64,000 nt of DNA. It comes from an uncultured Tenacibaculum sp. (lineage in GTDB: Bacteria > Bacteroidota > Bacteroidia > Flavobacteriales > Flavobacteriaceae). The notes under the pieces were generated by a model that did no database searches, had not been told where the DNA came from, and saw nothing but the letters and a program-made list of their open reading frames with translations. The stretch spans positions 1-64,000 of the forward strand of contig CANNGJ010000017.1 in NCBI GenBank assembly GCA_947504185.1. The letters are read 5' to 3'. Position 1 is the first letter of the stretch. Each line of letters opens with the position of its first letter. This document shows, in pieces, positions 16,734-26,632 of this stretch. Position numbers and translations under genes: made by a program.

Positions 16734-18017
16734 CTAGACTTTTTTTCGTTCTGTTTTTTTATAAATGAATTCAACTAAGAAGCTAAAAACAATAATTCCG
16801 ATAGCAATAAATACATCTGTCTTACTTACAGAGTAATGTTGAACCAATAAAGCAATCATTGCTAAAAAGCATAAAATTGCCCCAATAATAGGGATGCTCT
16901 TTTTCCCGTTAATTTCTTTTGATAATTTAAACCCAGTAAAGTTTACAATTGAAAAAATGAGTAAAAAACCAACACTTCCTGCTGTAGAAATACTTTCGAG
17001 TTTTAAGGTATTTACTAATATAATGGTTGCTATGGCTGTTATTAATAGACCTATTGGTTGATTCCAAAGTTTATGAGTAAATTCATGAGGAAGCTCATCA
17101 TCTTGTGCAATTTCATAATTTACTCTAGTCCCTCCATATAATGAAGCATTAATAGCTGAAAAAGTTGATATTAATGCAGCAATAGTAATTATTGTAAATC
17201 CAATTTTACCTAACATAGGTTTTGCTGCTTCTGCTAATACATAATCTTGCGCAGTTGCTATATCAGAAAAAGCCAAAGAACCAACAGTTACTGCAGCAAT
17301 TATGATGTATAAAAATATTACAAATATTACTGACCAATAGTAAGCTCTTGGAATGTTTTTCTCAGGGTTTTCTATATCAGGAGCTGCATTTGCAATTAGC
17401 TCAAAACCTTCATAAGCTACAAAAATTACCATTCCTGCTGTTAATAGTTTAAAAGGAGATTCCCAATGTTCGGGTGATAATTGTTCTAAATGTGGATTAC
17501 CAAATAATCCATATACACCAACAACCACAAAAGATAATAGGATAATAAGCTTTATAATTACAGCGTATGATTCTATTTTACCAACAACGGCGATGCTATA
17601 ATAATTAATTGCTGTAGCTAAAATAACAATAGCAGTTGCGTAAATATGAGAATTGATTACTTTATCACTGGTTAATTGTAGTAGGTTAGGGGCGTATGAA
17701 CCAAATGCAGATGCATATAAAGCCAACATAATAATATAACTAAACCAAAGTAGATTATTTATTCCCCCGCTAAAAACACCTATACCAAATCCTTGATTTA
17801 TAAATTTAACAGTTCCACCACGGTCTGGATATTTTAAAGATAGTTTCACATAACTATAGGAGGTAATCAAGGCAATTAATCCGGCTATTAAAAATGAGAC
17901 TGGAGTTCCTCCCTTAGCTAATGCAGCAGCTAACCCGAGTACAGCGAAGATTCCACCACCAACCATTCCTCCAATACCGATAGACATTGCTTCTTTTAAA
18001 CCAATTTTTTTAGGCAT
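16734..18017 (-). CDS. APC-family amino acid permease
   Basis: A 427-residue inner-membrane transporter with about twelve hydrophobic segments. The N-terminal GIGGMVGGGIFAVLG (about 13-27) is the substrate-binding GxGxGIF-type unwound helix 1 of the APC superfamily, and YEGFELIANAAPDIENPEKNIPRA near 200-225 is the conserved helix 6 to loop block. The substrate is probably an amino acid or related amine; specificity is not readable. It is the first gene of a two-gene unit with the MscS channel. Confidence 0.87.
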   Translation of the reverse strand: MPKKIGLKEAMSIGIGGMVGGGIFAVLGLAAALAKGGTPVSFLIAGLIALITSYSYVKLSLKYPDRGGTVKFINQGFGIGVFSGGINNLLWFSYIIMLALYASAFGSYAPNLLQLTSDKVINSHIYATAIVILATAINYYSIAVVGKIESYAVIIKLIILLSFVVVGVYGLFGNPHLEQLSPEHWESPFKLLTAGMVIFVAYEGFELIANAAPDIENPEKNIPRAYYWSVIFVIFLYIIIAAVTVGSLAFSDIATAQDYVLAEAAKPMLGKIGFTIITIAALISTFSAINASLYGGTRVNYEIAQDDELPHEFTHKLWNQPIGLLITAIATIILVNTLKLESISTAGSVGFLLIFSIVNFTGFKLSKEINGKKSIPIIGAILCFLAMIALLVQHYSVSKTDVFIAIGIIVFSFLVEFIYKKTERKKV

Positions 18018-18111
18018 GTTTTTAAGTTTAGTTAGAAAACTTAAATATAGGAATTAAGATTTTAAGAAAATAATCTATAGAAGGCAAAAAACGTCTGAAA
18101 ATAAATCTAGA

Positions 18112-18132
18112 CTATCGTCCTGCGATTAAAAC
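18112..18132 (+). repeat. copy 1 of a 21-nt hairpin motif
   Basis: CTATCGTCCTGCGATTAAAAC is 19/21 identical to 38573-38593; here it covers the lptB stop codon and the sequence just after it. The core ATCGT-CCT-GCGAT can form a small stem with one G-U pair in RNA. Its role is unknown. Confidence 0.35.
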
Positions 18133-18860
18133 TTCTTCTTCTTTAATTCAAAGTCTTTACCTAGATAAACACGACGTACCGTTTCGTCTTCGGCTAATTC
18201 TTCAGGAGTACCTTCTTTTAAAATTCCTCCATTATACATTAAATATGTTCTATCTGTAATCGCTAGAGTAGCTTGTACATCATGATCAGTAATTAAAATA
18301 CCAATGTTTTTATTTTTAAGCTGAGCTACAATTCCTTGAATATCTTCTACAGCAATAGGATCAACTCCAGCAAAAGGTTCATCTAATAAGATAAATTTTG
18401 GGTCAGAAGCTAAACAACGTGCTATTTCTGTTCTACGACGTTCTCCTCCAGATAATAAATCACCACGATTTTTACGAACATGATCTAAACTAAATTCGTC
18501 AATTAGCTCTTCTAAACGTTGTTTTCTCTCCGCTTTTGTTCTGTCAGTAAATTCTAAAACAGACATAATATTGTCTTCAACAGATAATTTTCTAAAAACA
18601 GAAGCTTCTTGTGCTAAATAACCAATTCCTTTTTGAGCACGTTTATACATAGCATCATCAGTAATTTCTTCATCATCTAAAAAAATCTGACCATTATTAG
18701 GCTTTACCATACCAACAATCATATAAAAAGAGGTTGTCTTTCCAGCTCCATTAGGTCCTAGTAAACCAATAATCTCACCTTGTTCTACTTCTAGAGAAAT
18801 TCCTTTTACAACTTTCCTACTTCCGTAAACCTTCTGTATGTCTTCTGCTCTTAATTTCAT
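18126..18860 (-). CDS. lptB: LPS export ABC transporter ATPase LptB
   Basis: A 244-residue ABC ATPase that powers extraction of lipopolysaccharide from the inner membrane with LptFG. Walker [10 protein letters not shown] is at 35-43, the LptB-typical Q-loop region is [15 protein letters not shown] (about 93-107), the signature is [14 protein letters not shown] (about 135-148), and Walker B with DEPFAGVDP follows. The [17 protein letters not shown] block separates LptB from other small ATPases. It lies with kdsD and tatC on the same strand, in a conserved envelope cluster. Confidence 0.93.
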   Translation of the reverse strand: MKLRAEDIQKVYGSRKVVKGISLEVEQGEIIGLLGPNGAGKTTSFYMIVGMVKPNNGQIFLDDEEITDDAMYKRAQKGIGYLAQEASVFRKLSVEDNIMSVLEFTDRTKAERKQRLEELIDEFSLDHVRKNRGDLLSGGERRRTEIARCLASDPKFILLDEPFAGVDPIAVEDIQGIVAQLKNKNIGILITDHDVQATLAITDRTYLMYNGGILKEGTPEELAEDETVRRVYLGKDFELKKKKF

Positions 18861-18936
18861 TAATATGGATTAAATTTTCAAGTTGATAGCAGTACGAAAT
18901 TACTATAAAACTATGAATTGATAACTTAATTATCTG

Positions 18937-19287
18937 TTAACTGTTTTCTTCTTCTAAAGCTTCCCAATACTCAACAGCTCTACGTAAATGAGGAATTAGA
19001 ATAGTACCACCAACTAAAGTAGCAATACTCATAGTCTCCATCATTTCTTCTTTGGTAACTCCGTTTTTATGAGAGCTTTCTAAATGGTAAGCAATACAGT
19101 CGTCACAGCGTAATACAGCTGACGCTACTAAACCTAATAACTCTTTGGTTTTAACAGGTAAATGACCTTCTTTAAAGGCATTCGTATCTAAGTTAAATAT
19201 ACGTTTAACAATTTTATTATCTGAAGCTAAAATTTTATCATTCATTTTAGCTCTATAGTCGTTAAACTCTTGGACTTTTTGAGACAT
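18937..19287 (-). CDS. carboxymuconolactone decarboxylase / AhpD-like protein
   Basis: A 116-residue all-helical CMD-family protein. The AhpD-type redox/proton relay C-D-D-C-x3-H is intact at Cys61, Cys64 and His68, so peroxidase-linked thiol chemistry is likelier than decarboxylation. The partner and substrate are unknown. Its start lies inside tatC, giving a 26-nt overlap, so it is in the tatC operon, and lptB follows 76 nt later. Confidence 0.86.
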   Translation of the reverse strand: MSQKVQEFNDYRAKMNDKILASDNKIVKRIFNLDTNAFKEGHLPVKTKELLGLVASAVLRCDDCIAYHLESSHKNGVTKEEMMETMSIATLVGGTILIPHLRRAVEYWEALEEENS

Positions 19288-20083
19288 TCTTTTGTTGTTT
19301 TTTTAATACAAATTTTGATACATGAATACTTAATTCATACAAAATCATAATGGGTACTGATACAATTATTTGACTAGCTATATCGGGAGGCGTTATAATT
19401 GCTGATAAAATTAAAACTACTACCAATGCATGCTTTCTATATTTCTTTAAAAATACAGGAGTAATCAATCCTATTTTAGTTAAGAAAAATATAACTACAG
19501 GTAGTTCGAAAAATATAGCTACACCTAACAGTGTATTTGTAATTAAACTGATGTAGGCTTCTAGTTTAAAATTATTTTCAATAGCATCAGAAATTTCAAA
19601 ATTATAAAAGAAATATACTGACATTGGTAAAATAACGTAATAACTAAACAAGATACCTAAAAAGAATAATAGGGAAGAGGTAAATATAAAACCTCTAGAT
19701 TTTTTTCTTTCGCTTGAATGTAGTCCAGGAGCGATAAATCGCCAAAATTCCCATAATATATAAGGAAATGCGAGAACAAATCCTAAAATTAATGAAGACC
19801 AAATCCCCGTCATTAATTGCTGTGTCGGATTAAGTGCTTGTAGTGTTTGCTTAAAATTAATATTACAAAAACTACTATCAATTCCTATTGAAGTAAATAC
19901 ATTACAAAAGAATTTATAAGTAGCAAAATCAGGTTTTAAATGTGCTAATAAAATATCATTAAAAACAAAGTTAATGTTTGCAAAAATGATAATTGCCAAA
20001 ATAAATATTGCAGCAAAACTTCTTACTAAATGCCATCTTAATTCTTCAAGATGATCTAAAAAAGACATTTCTTTTTCTGCCAT
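19262..20083 (-). CDS. tatC: Sec-independent translocase subunit TatC
   Basis: A 273-residue inner-membrane protein with six helices. The cytoplasmic N-terminus MSFLDHLEELRWHLVRS (residues 5-21) is the TatC signature that binds twin-arginine signals, followed by FPYILWEFWRFIAPGL near 110-125. It receives folded twin-arginine substrates and, with TatA/B, moves them across the membrane. A long periplasmic first loop contains two Cys residues. It is separated by 1 nt from kdsD and overlaps the CMD gene. Confidence 0.94.
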   Translation of the reverse strand: MAEKEMSFLDHLEELRWHLVRSFAAIFILAIIIFANINFVFNDILLAHLKPDFATYKFFCNVFTSIGIDSSFCNINFKQTLQALNPTQQLMTGIWSSLILGFVLAFPYILWEFWRFIAPGLHSSERKKSRGFIFTSSLLFFLGILFSYYVILPMSVYFFYNFEISDAIENNFKLEAYISLITNTLLGVAIFFELPVVIFFLTKIGLITPVFLKKYRKHALVVVLILSAIITPPDIASQIIVSVPIMILYELSIHVSKFVLKKQQKNVSKSPRV

Positions 20084-20084
20084 C

Positions 20085-21056
20085 TTAAAAGATTCCTTCT
20101 TTAATTAAATCATGTAAATGAACTACACCAACATAATTATTGTTATTATCTGTAACCAAAATTTGAGTAATGCTGTTATTTTCTAAAGTGTCTAAAGCTT
20201 CTACCGCCATAGCATCGACATTTATGGTTTTAGGATTTGTACTCATAATATCGTTTGCAGTTAGCTCATCTATTTTAGTAGTTTTACTCAACATTCTACG
20301 AATATCACCGTCTGTAATAATTCCTGTTAAATGATCATTATGATCTACAACAGCAGTAACACCTAATCTTTTTTCTGAAATTTCAACAATTACATTTGTT
20401 ACTTTATCAGTAGTACTTACTTTAGGTACTTGGTTATTTTTTATCAAGTCAGAAACACGTAAATATAAACGTTTTCCTAAAGCGCCACCAGGGTGGTATT
20501 TTGCAAAATCACTACTCGTAAATCCGCGTAAATCTAATAAGCAAACTGCAAGTGCATCACCTAAAACTAATTGAGCTGTTGTACTAGTAGTTGGTGCTAA
20601 GTTATTAGGGCAAGCTTCTTTTTCAACGTATGAATTTAATAAGAAATCAGCATTCTTCCCTAAGAAAGAATCAGGATTACCAGTAATCGCAATAATTTTA
20701 TTCTCTGAATTTTTTATTAATGGTACTAAAACTTTAATTTCAGGAGTATTACCACTTTTAGAAATACAAATAACTACATCATCATTTTGTACATTTCCTA
20801 AATCTCCATGAATCGCATCTGCAGCATGCATAAAAACAGCAGGAGTTCCTGTAGAATTAAAAGTAGCAACCATTTTATTAGCAATATTGGCACTCTTACC
20901 AATACCTGTAACTATAACTCTTCCATTAGAGTTATAAATAAATTTTACAGCATCAGTAAAAGAACTGTTTAATAAATTTGCTAAATTAGCAATAGCATTA
21001 CTTTCTAAAAGTATGGTTTCTTTTGCTGTTGAGAGAATTGCGTTTGCGTCTTTCAA
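20085..21056 (-). CDS. kdsD: D-arabinose 5-phosphate isomerase (KpsF/GutQ family)
   Basis: A 323-residue enzyme converting ribulose 5-phosphate to arabinose 5-phosphate, the first committed step to KDO for lipopolysaccharide. The SIS domain (about 30-185) has VTGIGKSANIANKMVATF, HAADAIHGDLG and ISKSGNTPEI; two CBS domains fill about 205-323. The only sensible start in this frame is a TTG at 21056, since an in-frame stop lies just upstream and the next Met is about 60 codons in and within the SIS domain. It is first in the kdsD-tatC-CMD-lptB cluster. Confidence 0.9.
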   Translation of the reverse strand: MKDANAILSTAKETILLESNAIANLANLLNSSFTDAVKFIYNSNGRVIVTGIGKSANIANKMVATFNSTGTPAVFMHAADAIHGDLGNVQNDDVVICISKSGNTPEIKVLVPLIKNSENKIIAITGNPDSFLGKNADFLLNSYVEKEACPNNLAPTTSTTAQLVLGDALAVCLLDLRGFTSSDFAKYHPGGALGKRLYLRVSDLIKNNQVPKVSTTDKVTNVIVEISEKRLGVTAVVDHNDHLTGIITDGDIRRMLSKTTKIDELTANDIMSTNPKTINVDAMAVEALDTLENNSITQILVTDNNNNYVGVVHLHDLIKEGIF

Positions 21057-21200
21057 GTTAAAAAAGTTTTAAGTAAATTTTAAAGTGTAAAAATAGAAAT
21101 AATTAAGAAGAAAATCTTTTTAATAAAAAGAAAGTTTACTTCTGTTTGTGTTAGTATTTTTTGTAATTTAGTTTGCATTTTTAATTTTTGATATTAGGAG

Positions 21201-23399
21201 ATGAATATAGAGCAGTCGGATTTATATGGATCATTAAAAAAAATATTTGGTTTTAACCAATTTAAAGGTCTACAGGAAGATGTTGTTAACAGCATTTTAA
21301 ACAACGAGAATACATTTGTAATAATGCCAACTGGTGGTGGTAAGTCTTTGTGCTACCAATTACCAGCCTTGATGAAAGAAGGAACAGCAATTGTTGTTTC
21401 CCCTTTAATAGCCTTGATGAAAAATCAAGTAGATGCAATTAGAGGTATTTCTGAAGATCACGGAATTGCGCATGTTTTAAATTCATCTTTGAATAAGTCT
21501 GAAGTTGCTCAGGTGAAGGCAGATATTGAATCAGGAATTACTAAATTGTTATATGTAGCTCCAGAATCTTTGATCAAAGAAGAGTATGTTGATTTTTTAA
21601 GAAGGCAAACAATATCATTTGTTGCTATTGATGAAGCACATTGTATTTCTGAATGGGGTCATGATTTTAGACCAGAATACAGAAATTTACGTACAATTAT
21701 CAAGCAAATTGATAATGTACCAATTATAGCTTTAACCGCAACAGCAACAGAGAAAGTTCAAGAAGATATCCTGAAAACTTTAGGAATGAGTGATGCAAAT
21801 GTCTTTAAAGCATCATTTAACAGAGCTAACTTATTTTATGAAGTTCGACCTAAAACTAAAGATGTAGAGAAAGATATTATTCGCTTTATAAAAAAACGAA
21901 TAGGGAAAACAGGAATTATTTACTGTTTAAGTCGTAAAAAGGTTGAAGAAATTGCACAAGTACTACAAGTAAATGGAATAAATGCACTTCCATACCACGC
22001 AGGATTAGATGCTAAAACTAGAGCAAGACATCAAGATATGTTTTTGATGGAAGATTGTGATGTTATTGTTGCAACAATTGCTTTTGGTATGGGAATTGAC
22101 AAGCCAGATGTTCGTTATGTAATTCACCATGATATACCTAAAAGTTTAGAAAGTTATTATCAAGAAACAGGTAGAGCTGGTCGTGATGGAGGAGAAGGGT
22201 ATTGCTTAACTTTCTATTCTTATAAAGATATTGAGAAACTTGAGAAATTTATGGCAAATAAACCTGTTGCAGAGCAGGAGGTGGGCCATGCATTATTGCA
22301 AGAAGTTGTTGGGTATGCAGAAACGTCAATGAACAGACGTAAATATATATTACATTATTTCGGTGAGGAGTTTGACGCTATTACAGGAGAAGGAGCAGAA
22401 ATGGATGATAACATGCGTAATCCTAAAAAAAGGCATGAAGCTACAAAAGAAGTTGTTACTTTATTGTCAGTTATTAGGAATACTCTTGAAATGTATAAAA
22501 CAAAAGAAGTTGTAAATACGATAATTGGTCAAGAAAATGCCTTATTAAATTCTCATAAAACTAATGAGCAACCTTTCTTTGGTATAGGTAAAGAAAAAGA
22601 TAATCACTATTGGATGGCGCTTATCCGTCAGGTATTGGTAGTTGATTTAATTAAAAAAGAAATAGAGCAATACGGTGTTTTAAAATTAACTGAGAAAGGG
22701 AAAAAATTTATAGAAAACCCTGAGCCGTTTATGATGACTGAAAACCATGTGTATGATACAGATGATGACGGTACAATAATTACCAATGAAAAATCTACTG
22801 GAGCAAGTGTTGACGATAAATTAGTAGTCATGCTAAAAGATTTACGTAAAAGTGTTGGTAAGCGTTTAGGAGTACCTCCTTTTGCAGTTTTTCAAGATCC
22901 ATCATTAGATGATATGGCGTTAAAATATCCTATAACTTTAGATGAATTAGCAAAAGTTCATGGTGTAGGTGAAGGAAAAGCAAGAAAGTACGGAAAAGAC
23001 TTTGTAAAGTTAATTGCTAGCTATGTTGATGAGAATGATATTATGCGTGCTGATGATTTAATTGTTAAAAGTACAGGTGTAAATTCAGGATTAAAATTAT
23101 TTATTATTCAAAATACTGATAGAAAACTTCCATTAGACGATATTGCAAAATCAAAAGGGTTAGAAATGCCAGAATTGATTAAAGAGATGGAAGCAATTGT
23201 ATTTTCAGGAACTAAATTAAATATTGATTATGCGGTAGAGGATTTGTTAGATGAAGATCAGCAAGAAGAAATTCATGATTATTTTATGGAAGCAGAAACT
23301 GATAAAATTCAAGATGCTTTAGATGAGTTTGATGGTGATTATGACGATGATGAACTGCGTTTAATGCGTATTAAGTTTACAAGTGAAATAGCAAATTAA
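21201..23399 (+). CDS. recQ: ATP-dependent DNA helicase RecQ
   Basis: A 732-residue 3'-5' DNA helicase for recombination and fork repair. Helicase motifs run in order: IMPTGGGKSLCYQLPA (motif I, about 40-55), DEAH box AIDEAHCISEWGHDFR (about 140-155), ALTATAT, then GIDKPDVRYVIHHDIPKS and YYQETGRAGRDG (motif VI, about 320). RecQ-Ct with the RRKYIL-type zinc/winged-helix region and an HRDC domain (about 540-615) follow. The C-terminus is acidic. An AGGAG lies immediately before the ATG, one of few clear Shine-Dalgarno-like sites here. Confidence 0.95.
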   Translation: MNIEQSDLYGSLKKIFGFNQFKGLQEDVVNSILNNENTFVIMPTGGGKSLCYQLPALMKEGTAIVVSPLIALMKNQVDAIRGISEDHGIAHVLNSSLNKSEVAQVKADIESGITKLLYVAPESLIKEEYVDFLRRQTISFVAIDEAHCISEWGHDFRPEYRNLRTIIKQIDNVPIIALTATATEKVQEDILKTLGMSDANVFKASFNRANLFYEVRPKTKDVEKDIIRFIKKRIGKTGIIYCLSRKKVEEIAQVLQVNGINALPYHAGLDAKTRARHQDMFLMEDCDVIVATIAFGMGIDKPDVRYVIHHDIPKSLESYYQETGRAGRDGGEGYCLTFYSYKDIEKLEKFMANKPVAEQEVGHALLQEVVGYAETSMNRRKYILHYFGEEFDAITGEGAEMDDNMRNPKKRHEATKEVVTLLSVIRNTLEMYKTKEVVNTIIGQENALLNSHKTNEQPFFGIGKEKDNHYWMALIRQVLVVDLIKKEIEQYGVLKLTEKGKKFIENPEPFMMTENHVYDTDDDGTIITNEKSTGASVDDKLVVMLKDLRKSVGKRLGVPPFAVFQDPSLDDMALKYPITLDELAKVHGVGEGKARKYGKDFVKLIASYVDENDIMRADDLIVKSTGVNSGLKLFIIQNTDRKLPLDDIAKSKGLEMPELIKEMEAIVFSGTKLNIDYAVEDLLDEDQQEEIHDYFMEAETDKIQDALDEFDGDYDDDELRLMRIKFTSEIAN

Positions 23400-23412
23400 A
23401 AGCACATCATTA

Positions 23413-24006
23413 ATGAGCTCAGAAGTAACACAATATATTATTGATAAATATAAATGGACGCAAGAATTAAATTTCTTGCGTTCTGTTTTAATAGAACTTC
23501 CTTTTGAAGAAACTATAAAATGGAGTGCTCCTGTATATGTTTATAAAGGGAAAAATATTTTAGGTTTATCAGCATTTAAAAATTATTGTGGATTGTGGTT
23601 TTTTCAAGGTCATTTTTTAAAAGATGATGAAAAGGTTTTGGTAAATGCTCAAGAAGGAAAAACGAAAGCAATGCGGCAATGGAGGTTCGATAATTTAAAT
23701 GATATTGATCCTGACTTAGTAAGAAAATATGCATTAGAAGCAATTCAGAATTCTGAAGATGGAAAAGAGATAATACCAACAAGAAATACAAAACCTTTAA
23801 TAATCCCACTAGAATTACAATCTAAATTTGATAGTAACGAGAAACTAAAGGCTTCTTTTGAACAGTTAACTTTGAGTAAAAGAAGAGAATTTGCTGATCA
23901 TATTACAGAAGCAAAAAGAGAAGCTACTAAGTTAAAAAGATTAGAAAAAATTATTCCAATGATTTTAAACGGAATAGGGTTACATGATAAATATAAAAAC
24001 TGTTAG
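23413..24006 (+). CDS. DUF1801/YdeI-OmpD-associated family protein
   Basis: A 197-residue cytoplasmic protein. The N-terminal DUF1801 domain (about 15-115) contains EETIKWSAPVYVYKGKNILGLSAF and a WFFQG strand; the C-terminal helical tail (about 135-190, with LSKRREFADHITEAKREATKLKR) is the OmdA/YdeI part. The function is poorly known; YdeI relatives are linked to bacteriocin or peptide resistance. It starts 13 nt after recQ and overlaps the next, convergent gene by 4 nt. Confidence 0.82.
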   Translation: MSSEVTQYIIDKYKWTQELNFLRSVLIELPFEETIKWSAPVYVYKGKNILGLSAFKNYCGLWFFQGHFLKDDEKVLVNAQEGKTKAMRQWRFDNLNDIDPDLVRKYALEAIQNSEDGKEIIPTRNTKPLIIPLELQSKFDSNEKLKASFEQLTLSKRREFADHITEAKREATKLKRLEKIIPMILNGIGLHDKYKNC

Positions 24007-24374
24007 TTTATTGTAATTTTATCTATAGTTGCAGTAGAATCACATCTAATAATGTATAAATCAATATGATTTAAACTATCTTTTCCTGTAATAAAGTATT
24101 CTGCACAAGGTTTTATACGAGGTTTACTCTTACCAAAATCTACGTCACCAAACTTTAAAATAGTGTTTATTGTAGTTGTATCGATTTGAGAGTTTTCTAA
24201 AACTTGCTTCGCATTGTCAGAAAACAAACGCTTTTTAATACGAATGGTTTTTAAAGTACGTGCATCCATACCGTAATCAAACGAAACTTTCTTTTTACTC
24301 CAGAAAAAAGCAACGATAAGTGTACCTAGTGCTACACCAATAAAGTAAATTCCGAAACGTTTTAACCACTGCAT
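24003..24374 (-). CDS. hypothetical membrane-anchored protein (possibly DUF4258)
   Basis: A 123-residue protein with one N-terminal membrane helix (about 8-26) followed by a basic stretch (SKKK) and a soluble domain of about 95 residues with YGMDARTLKTIRIKKRLFS and a C-terminal beta-rich part. I recall similar flavobacterial proteins annotated DUF4258, but I cannot confirm this. The positive residues after the helix leave topology ambiguous. It lies 40 nt downstream of ald on the same strand and may be co-transcribed. No function is assigned. Confidence 0.65.
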   Translation of the reverse strand: MQWLKRFGIYFIGVALGTLIVAFFWSKKKVSFDYGMDARTLKTIRIKKRLFSDNAKQVLENSQIDTTTINTILKFGDVDFGKSKPRIKPCAEYFITGKDSLNHIDLYIIRCDSTATIDKITIN

Positions 24375-24414
24375 AATTTAAAATTTAGAAGAGCAAAAGT
24401 AAGTAAAAAAGCGC

Positions 24415-25611
24415 TTATAAAATTAATAAATTAATATCTCTGTAAGGTAAGTCAAACCAATCGGCTACGGTTTTATTGGTTAGTATACCATGGTAAAAAT
24501 ACATGCCATTACGTAAACTTTTATCAAAACGAGCAGCATTTTCAAATCCTCCTTCTTCTGCGATATTTAATAAATATGGAGTAAAGATATTGCTAATCGA
24601 TACTGAAGCTGTACGCGCGTATCTAGACGGTATATTAGGAACACAATAATGAATTACACCATGTTCGATAAAAGTAGGTTTACTATGAGTAGTGACCTTG
24701 GAAGTTTCAAAACATCCACCACGATCAATACTAACATCAACAATAACAGCACCTTCTTTCATTTGTTCAATCATCCCTTCAGTAACAATTACAGGAGAAC
24801 GATCTTTACCACGAATAGCACCAATAACAACATCACAACGCATTAAAGCTTTTGCTAATGTTTTTGGTTGTACTGTTGAAGTGTAAATAGGTGATTGCAC
24901 ACAGTGTTGTAGCTTTCTTAATTTGGTAATTGAATTATCAAAAACTTTAACTCTAGCACCTAAACCAATAGCAGATCGAGCGGCAAATTCACCAACAGTA
25001 CCAGCCCCTAAAATAACTACATCACTTGGAGGGACTCCACCAATATTACCTAGTAATAACCCGTTACCACCGTTTGATGATGTCATTAATTCAGCTGCTA
25101 TATGCATAGAAGCTATTCCAGCTATTTCACTTAACGATTTTACGATAGGGTAAACACCATGTTCATCTTTTATATAATCAAAAGCGATAGCTGTAATTCT
25201 CTTTTTAGCTAAAGCTTCAAAGTATTTTTTATCTTGAGTTTTAAGTTGTAACGCAGAAATTAAAACCGCTTGTGGGTTTATCATTTCAATTTCATCTAAT
25301 GAGGGTGGCTCAACTTTTAAAACAATATTACAAGCAAAAGCTTCTTTAATATCGTAAGATATTTTAGCCCCAGCATCAGAGTATTCTTTATCACTATAAT
25401 TAGCACCATCTCCTGCACCGGTTTCAATAACAATTCTATGCCCGTGAGCAACCAATGCTGAAACAGCATCAGGAGATAAACTAATACGTTTTTCTTCGAA
25501 ATGAGTTTCTTTGGGTAAGCCTATAAATAATTCTCCTTTTTGCTTTTGTATTTCAAGCATTTCAGGTTGCGGCATTAATTGTTCTTTGGTAAAAGGTGAG
25601 ATAGACCCCAT
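24415..25611 (-). CDS. ald: alanine dehydrogenase (NAD-dependent)
   Basis: A 398-residue dehydrogenase of the AlaDH/PNT family interconverting alanine and pyruvate plus ammonia. GLPKETHFEEKRISLSPDAV (about 32-51) is the family start, with a 30-residue N-terminal extension that relatives in Flavobacteriia also appear to carry. The Rossmann NAD site is VVILGAGTVGEFAAR near 200, and HYCVPNIPSRYARTAS near 310 is the C-terminal signature. The last 70 residues differ from classic AlaDH, so a related substrate is possible. tsaE lies 4 nt upstream, and the genes look co-transcribed with porX. Confidence 0.87.
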   Translation of the reverse strand: MGSISPFTKEQLMPQPEMLEIQKQKGELFIGLPKETHFEEKRISLSPDAVSALVAHGHRIVIETGAGDGANYSDKEYSDAGAKISYDIKEAFACNIVLKVEPPSLDEIEMINPQAVLISALQLKTQDKKYFEALAKKRITAIAFDYIKDEHGVYPIVKSLSEIAGIASMHIAAELMTSSNGGNGLLLGNIGGVPPSDVVILGAGTVGEFAARSAIGLGARVKVFDNSITKLRKLQHCVQSPIYTSTVQPKTLAKALMRCDVVIGAIRGKDRSPVIVTEGMIEQMKEGAVIVDVSIDRGGCFETSKVTTHSKPTFIEHGVIHYCVPNIPSRYARTASVSISNIFTPYLLNIAEEGGFENAARFDKSLRNGMYFYHGILTNKTVADWFDLPYRDINLLIL

Positions 25612-25615
25612 TTAA

Positions 25616-26029
25616 TTAGTTGGTTTTTAGTTGAATATTACGTTGACCATCATCTAAAAGCATGATTTTTACTTCAACAGCATCTAAAGGTAGTAAATTT
25701 TTAACGTTTTCGGGCCATTCAATTAAACACCAATTATTGCTGTAAAGATAGTCTTCAACTCCCATATCATAAGCTTCTTCTTCATCTTCAATTCTATAAA
25801 AATCAAAATGATAAACAGTCTTATTATCATTAGTTTTATATTCATTTACTAAAGAAAAAGTGGGAGAGTGGGCAACATCATCAACACCTAGAATTTTACA
25901 AATCTCTTTTATTAAAGTTGTTTTACCAACCCCCATATCACCATTAAAAAGTAATACTTTGTTTTGAGCGTTTTTTACAACTTCTTTAGCTATTGTAGTT
26001 AATTCGTTTAAAGAGTAATTTTTGTTCAT
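25616..26029 (-). CDS. tsaE: t6A biosynthesis ATPase TsaE
   Basis: A 137-residue P-loop protein of the TsaB-TsaD-TsaE complex that finishes threonylcarbamoylation of tRNA A37. Walker A is GDMGVGKTT (about 32-40); the switch/FSLVNEY block and the DFYRIEDEEEAYDMGVEDYL region (about 95-115) with the LIEWPE motif are diagnostic. The frame continues to a TTG at 26038, but the ATG at 26029 is the better start. It sits between DUF1287 and ald; tsaC is at 2.7 kb. Confidence 0.92.
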   Translation of the reverse strand: MNKNYSLNELTTIAKEVVKNAQNKVLLFNGDMGVGKTTLIKEICKILGVDDVAHSPTFSLVNEYKTNDNKTVYHFDFYRIEDEEEAYDMGVEDYLYSNNWCLIEWPENVKNLLPLDAVEVKIMLLDDGQRNIQLKTN

Positions 26030-26068
26030 AGAATGCAAAAATAATGAACTATAAAATGTTAAGAAAAT

Positions 26069-26632
26069 TTAGTTTTTATACCTGTAATGTCCAATAATTT
26101 TAAAATCGAAAAGACAATCCTCAATTACTTGACCTGCTCCGATATTGTGAACTATCATGTATCGTAATCCGTCTTTAGACTTTTTGTTGATTACAATACC
26201 TATATGAGTAATTCCACCATGTAAATTCCAACAAACTATATCTCCAGGAATATAATCTTTAGCGTTTTTAGTTTTTGATTTTACAATACCTTTTCTACTG
26301 AAAAAAGTCATTAAATTAGGAACTCTTCTATGATCGATATTTTTATCAGTTCTTTTTAATCCCCAAATTTTAGGATATAAAGAGAAGTTTTTCTTCATGT
26401 CCTCGTGAACTTCTTTTTGTAAATCAATACCTAATTTTCGATAGGCGCGTATAACCACATCTGTACATACACCTTTGTTTTTTGGTACGTCTCCATTAGG
26501 ATAGGGAATTGAAAAATAACTCGGATCGTAAGTTACTTTTTGATGTATTAATTCTAAACTAGCTAAACTTAACTTATCTTCTTGAGTAAAGCTAAGTTGA
26601 GATACTAATAAAAAGAAAAGTAAAAACCTCAT
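26069..26632 (-). CDS. DUF1287 exported protein
   Basis: A 187-residue protein with a short signal peptide (about 1-16, LLFFLLVSQLSFTQ) and a DUF1287 domain. NKGVCTDVVIRAYRKLGID (near 53-71) has a conserved Cys, and GDIVCWNLHGGITHIGIVIN (near 128-147) with the HIGIV strand and His resembles NlpC/P60-like papain folds. It may be a periplasmic amidase or peptidase acting on cell-wall material, but that is inference. It is joined to porX by a TAATG start-stop overlap. Confidence 0.82.
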   Translation of the reverse strand: MRFLLFFLLVSQLSFTQEDKLSLASLELIHQKVTYDPSYFSIPYPNGDVPKNKGVCTDVVIRAYRKLGIDLQKEVHEDMKKNFSLYPKIWGLKRTDKNIDHRRVPNLMTFFSRKGIVKSKTKNAKDYIPGDIVCWNLHGGITHIGIVINKKSKDGLRYMIVHNIGAGQVIEDCLFDFKIIGHYRYKN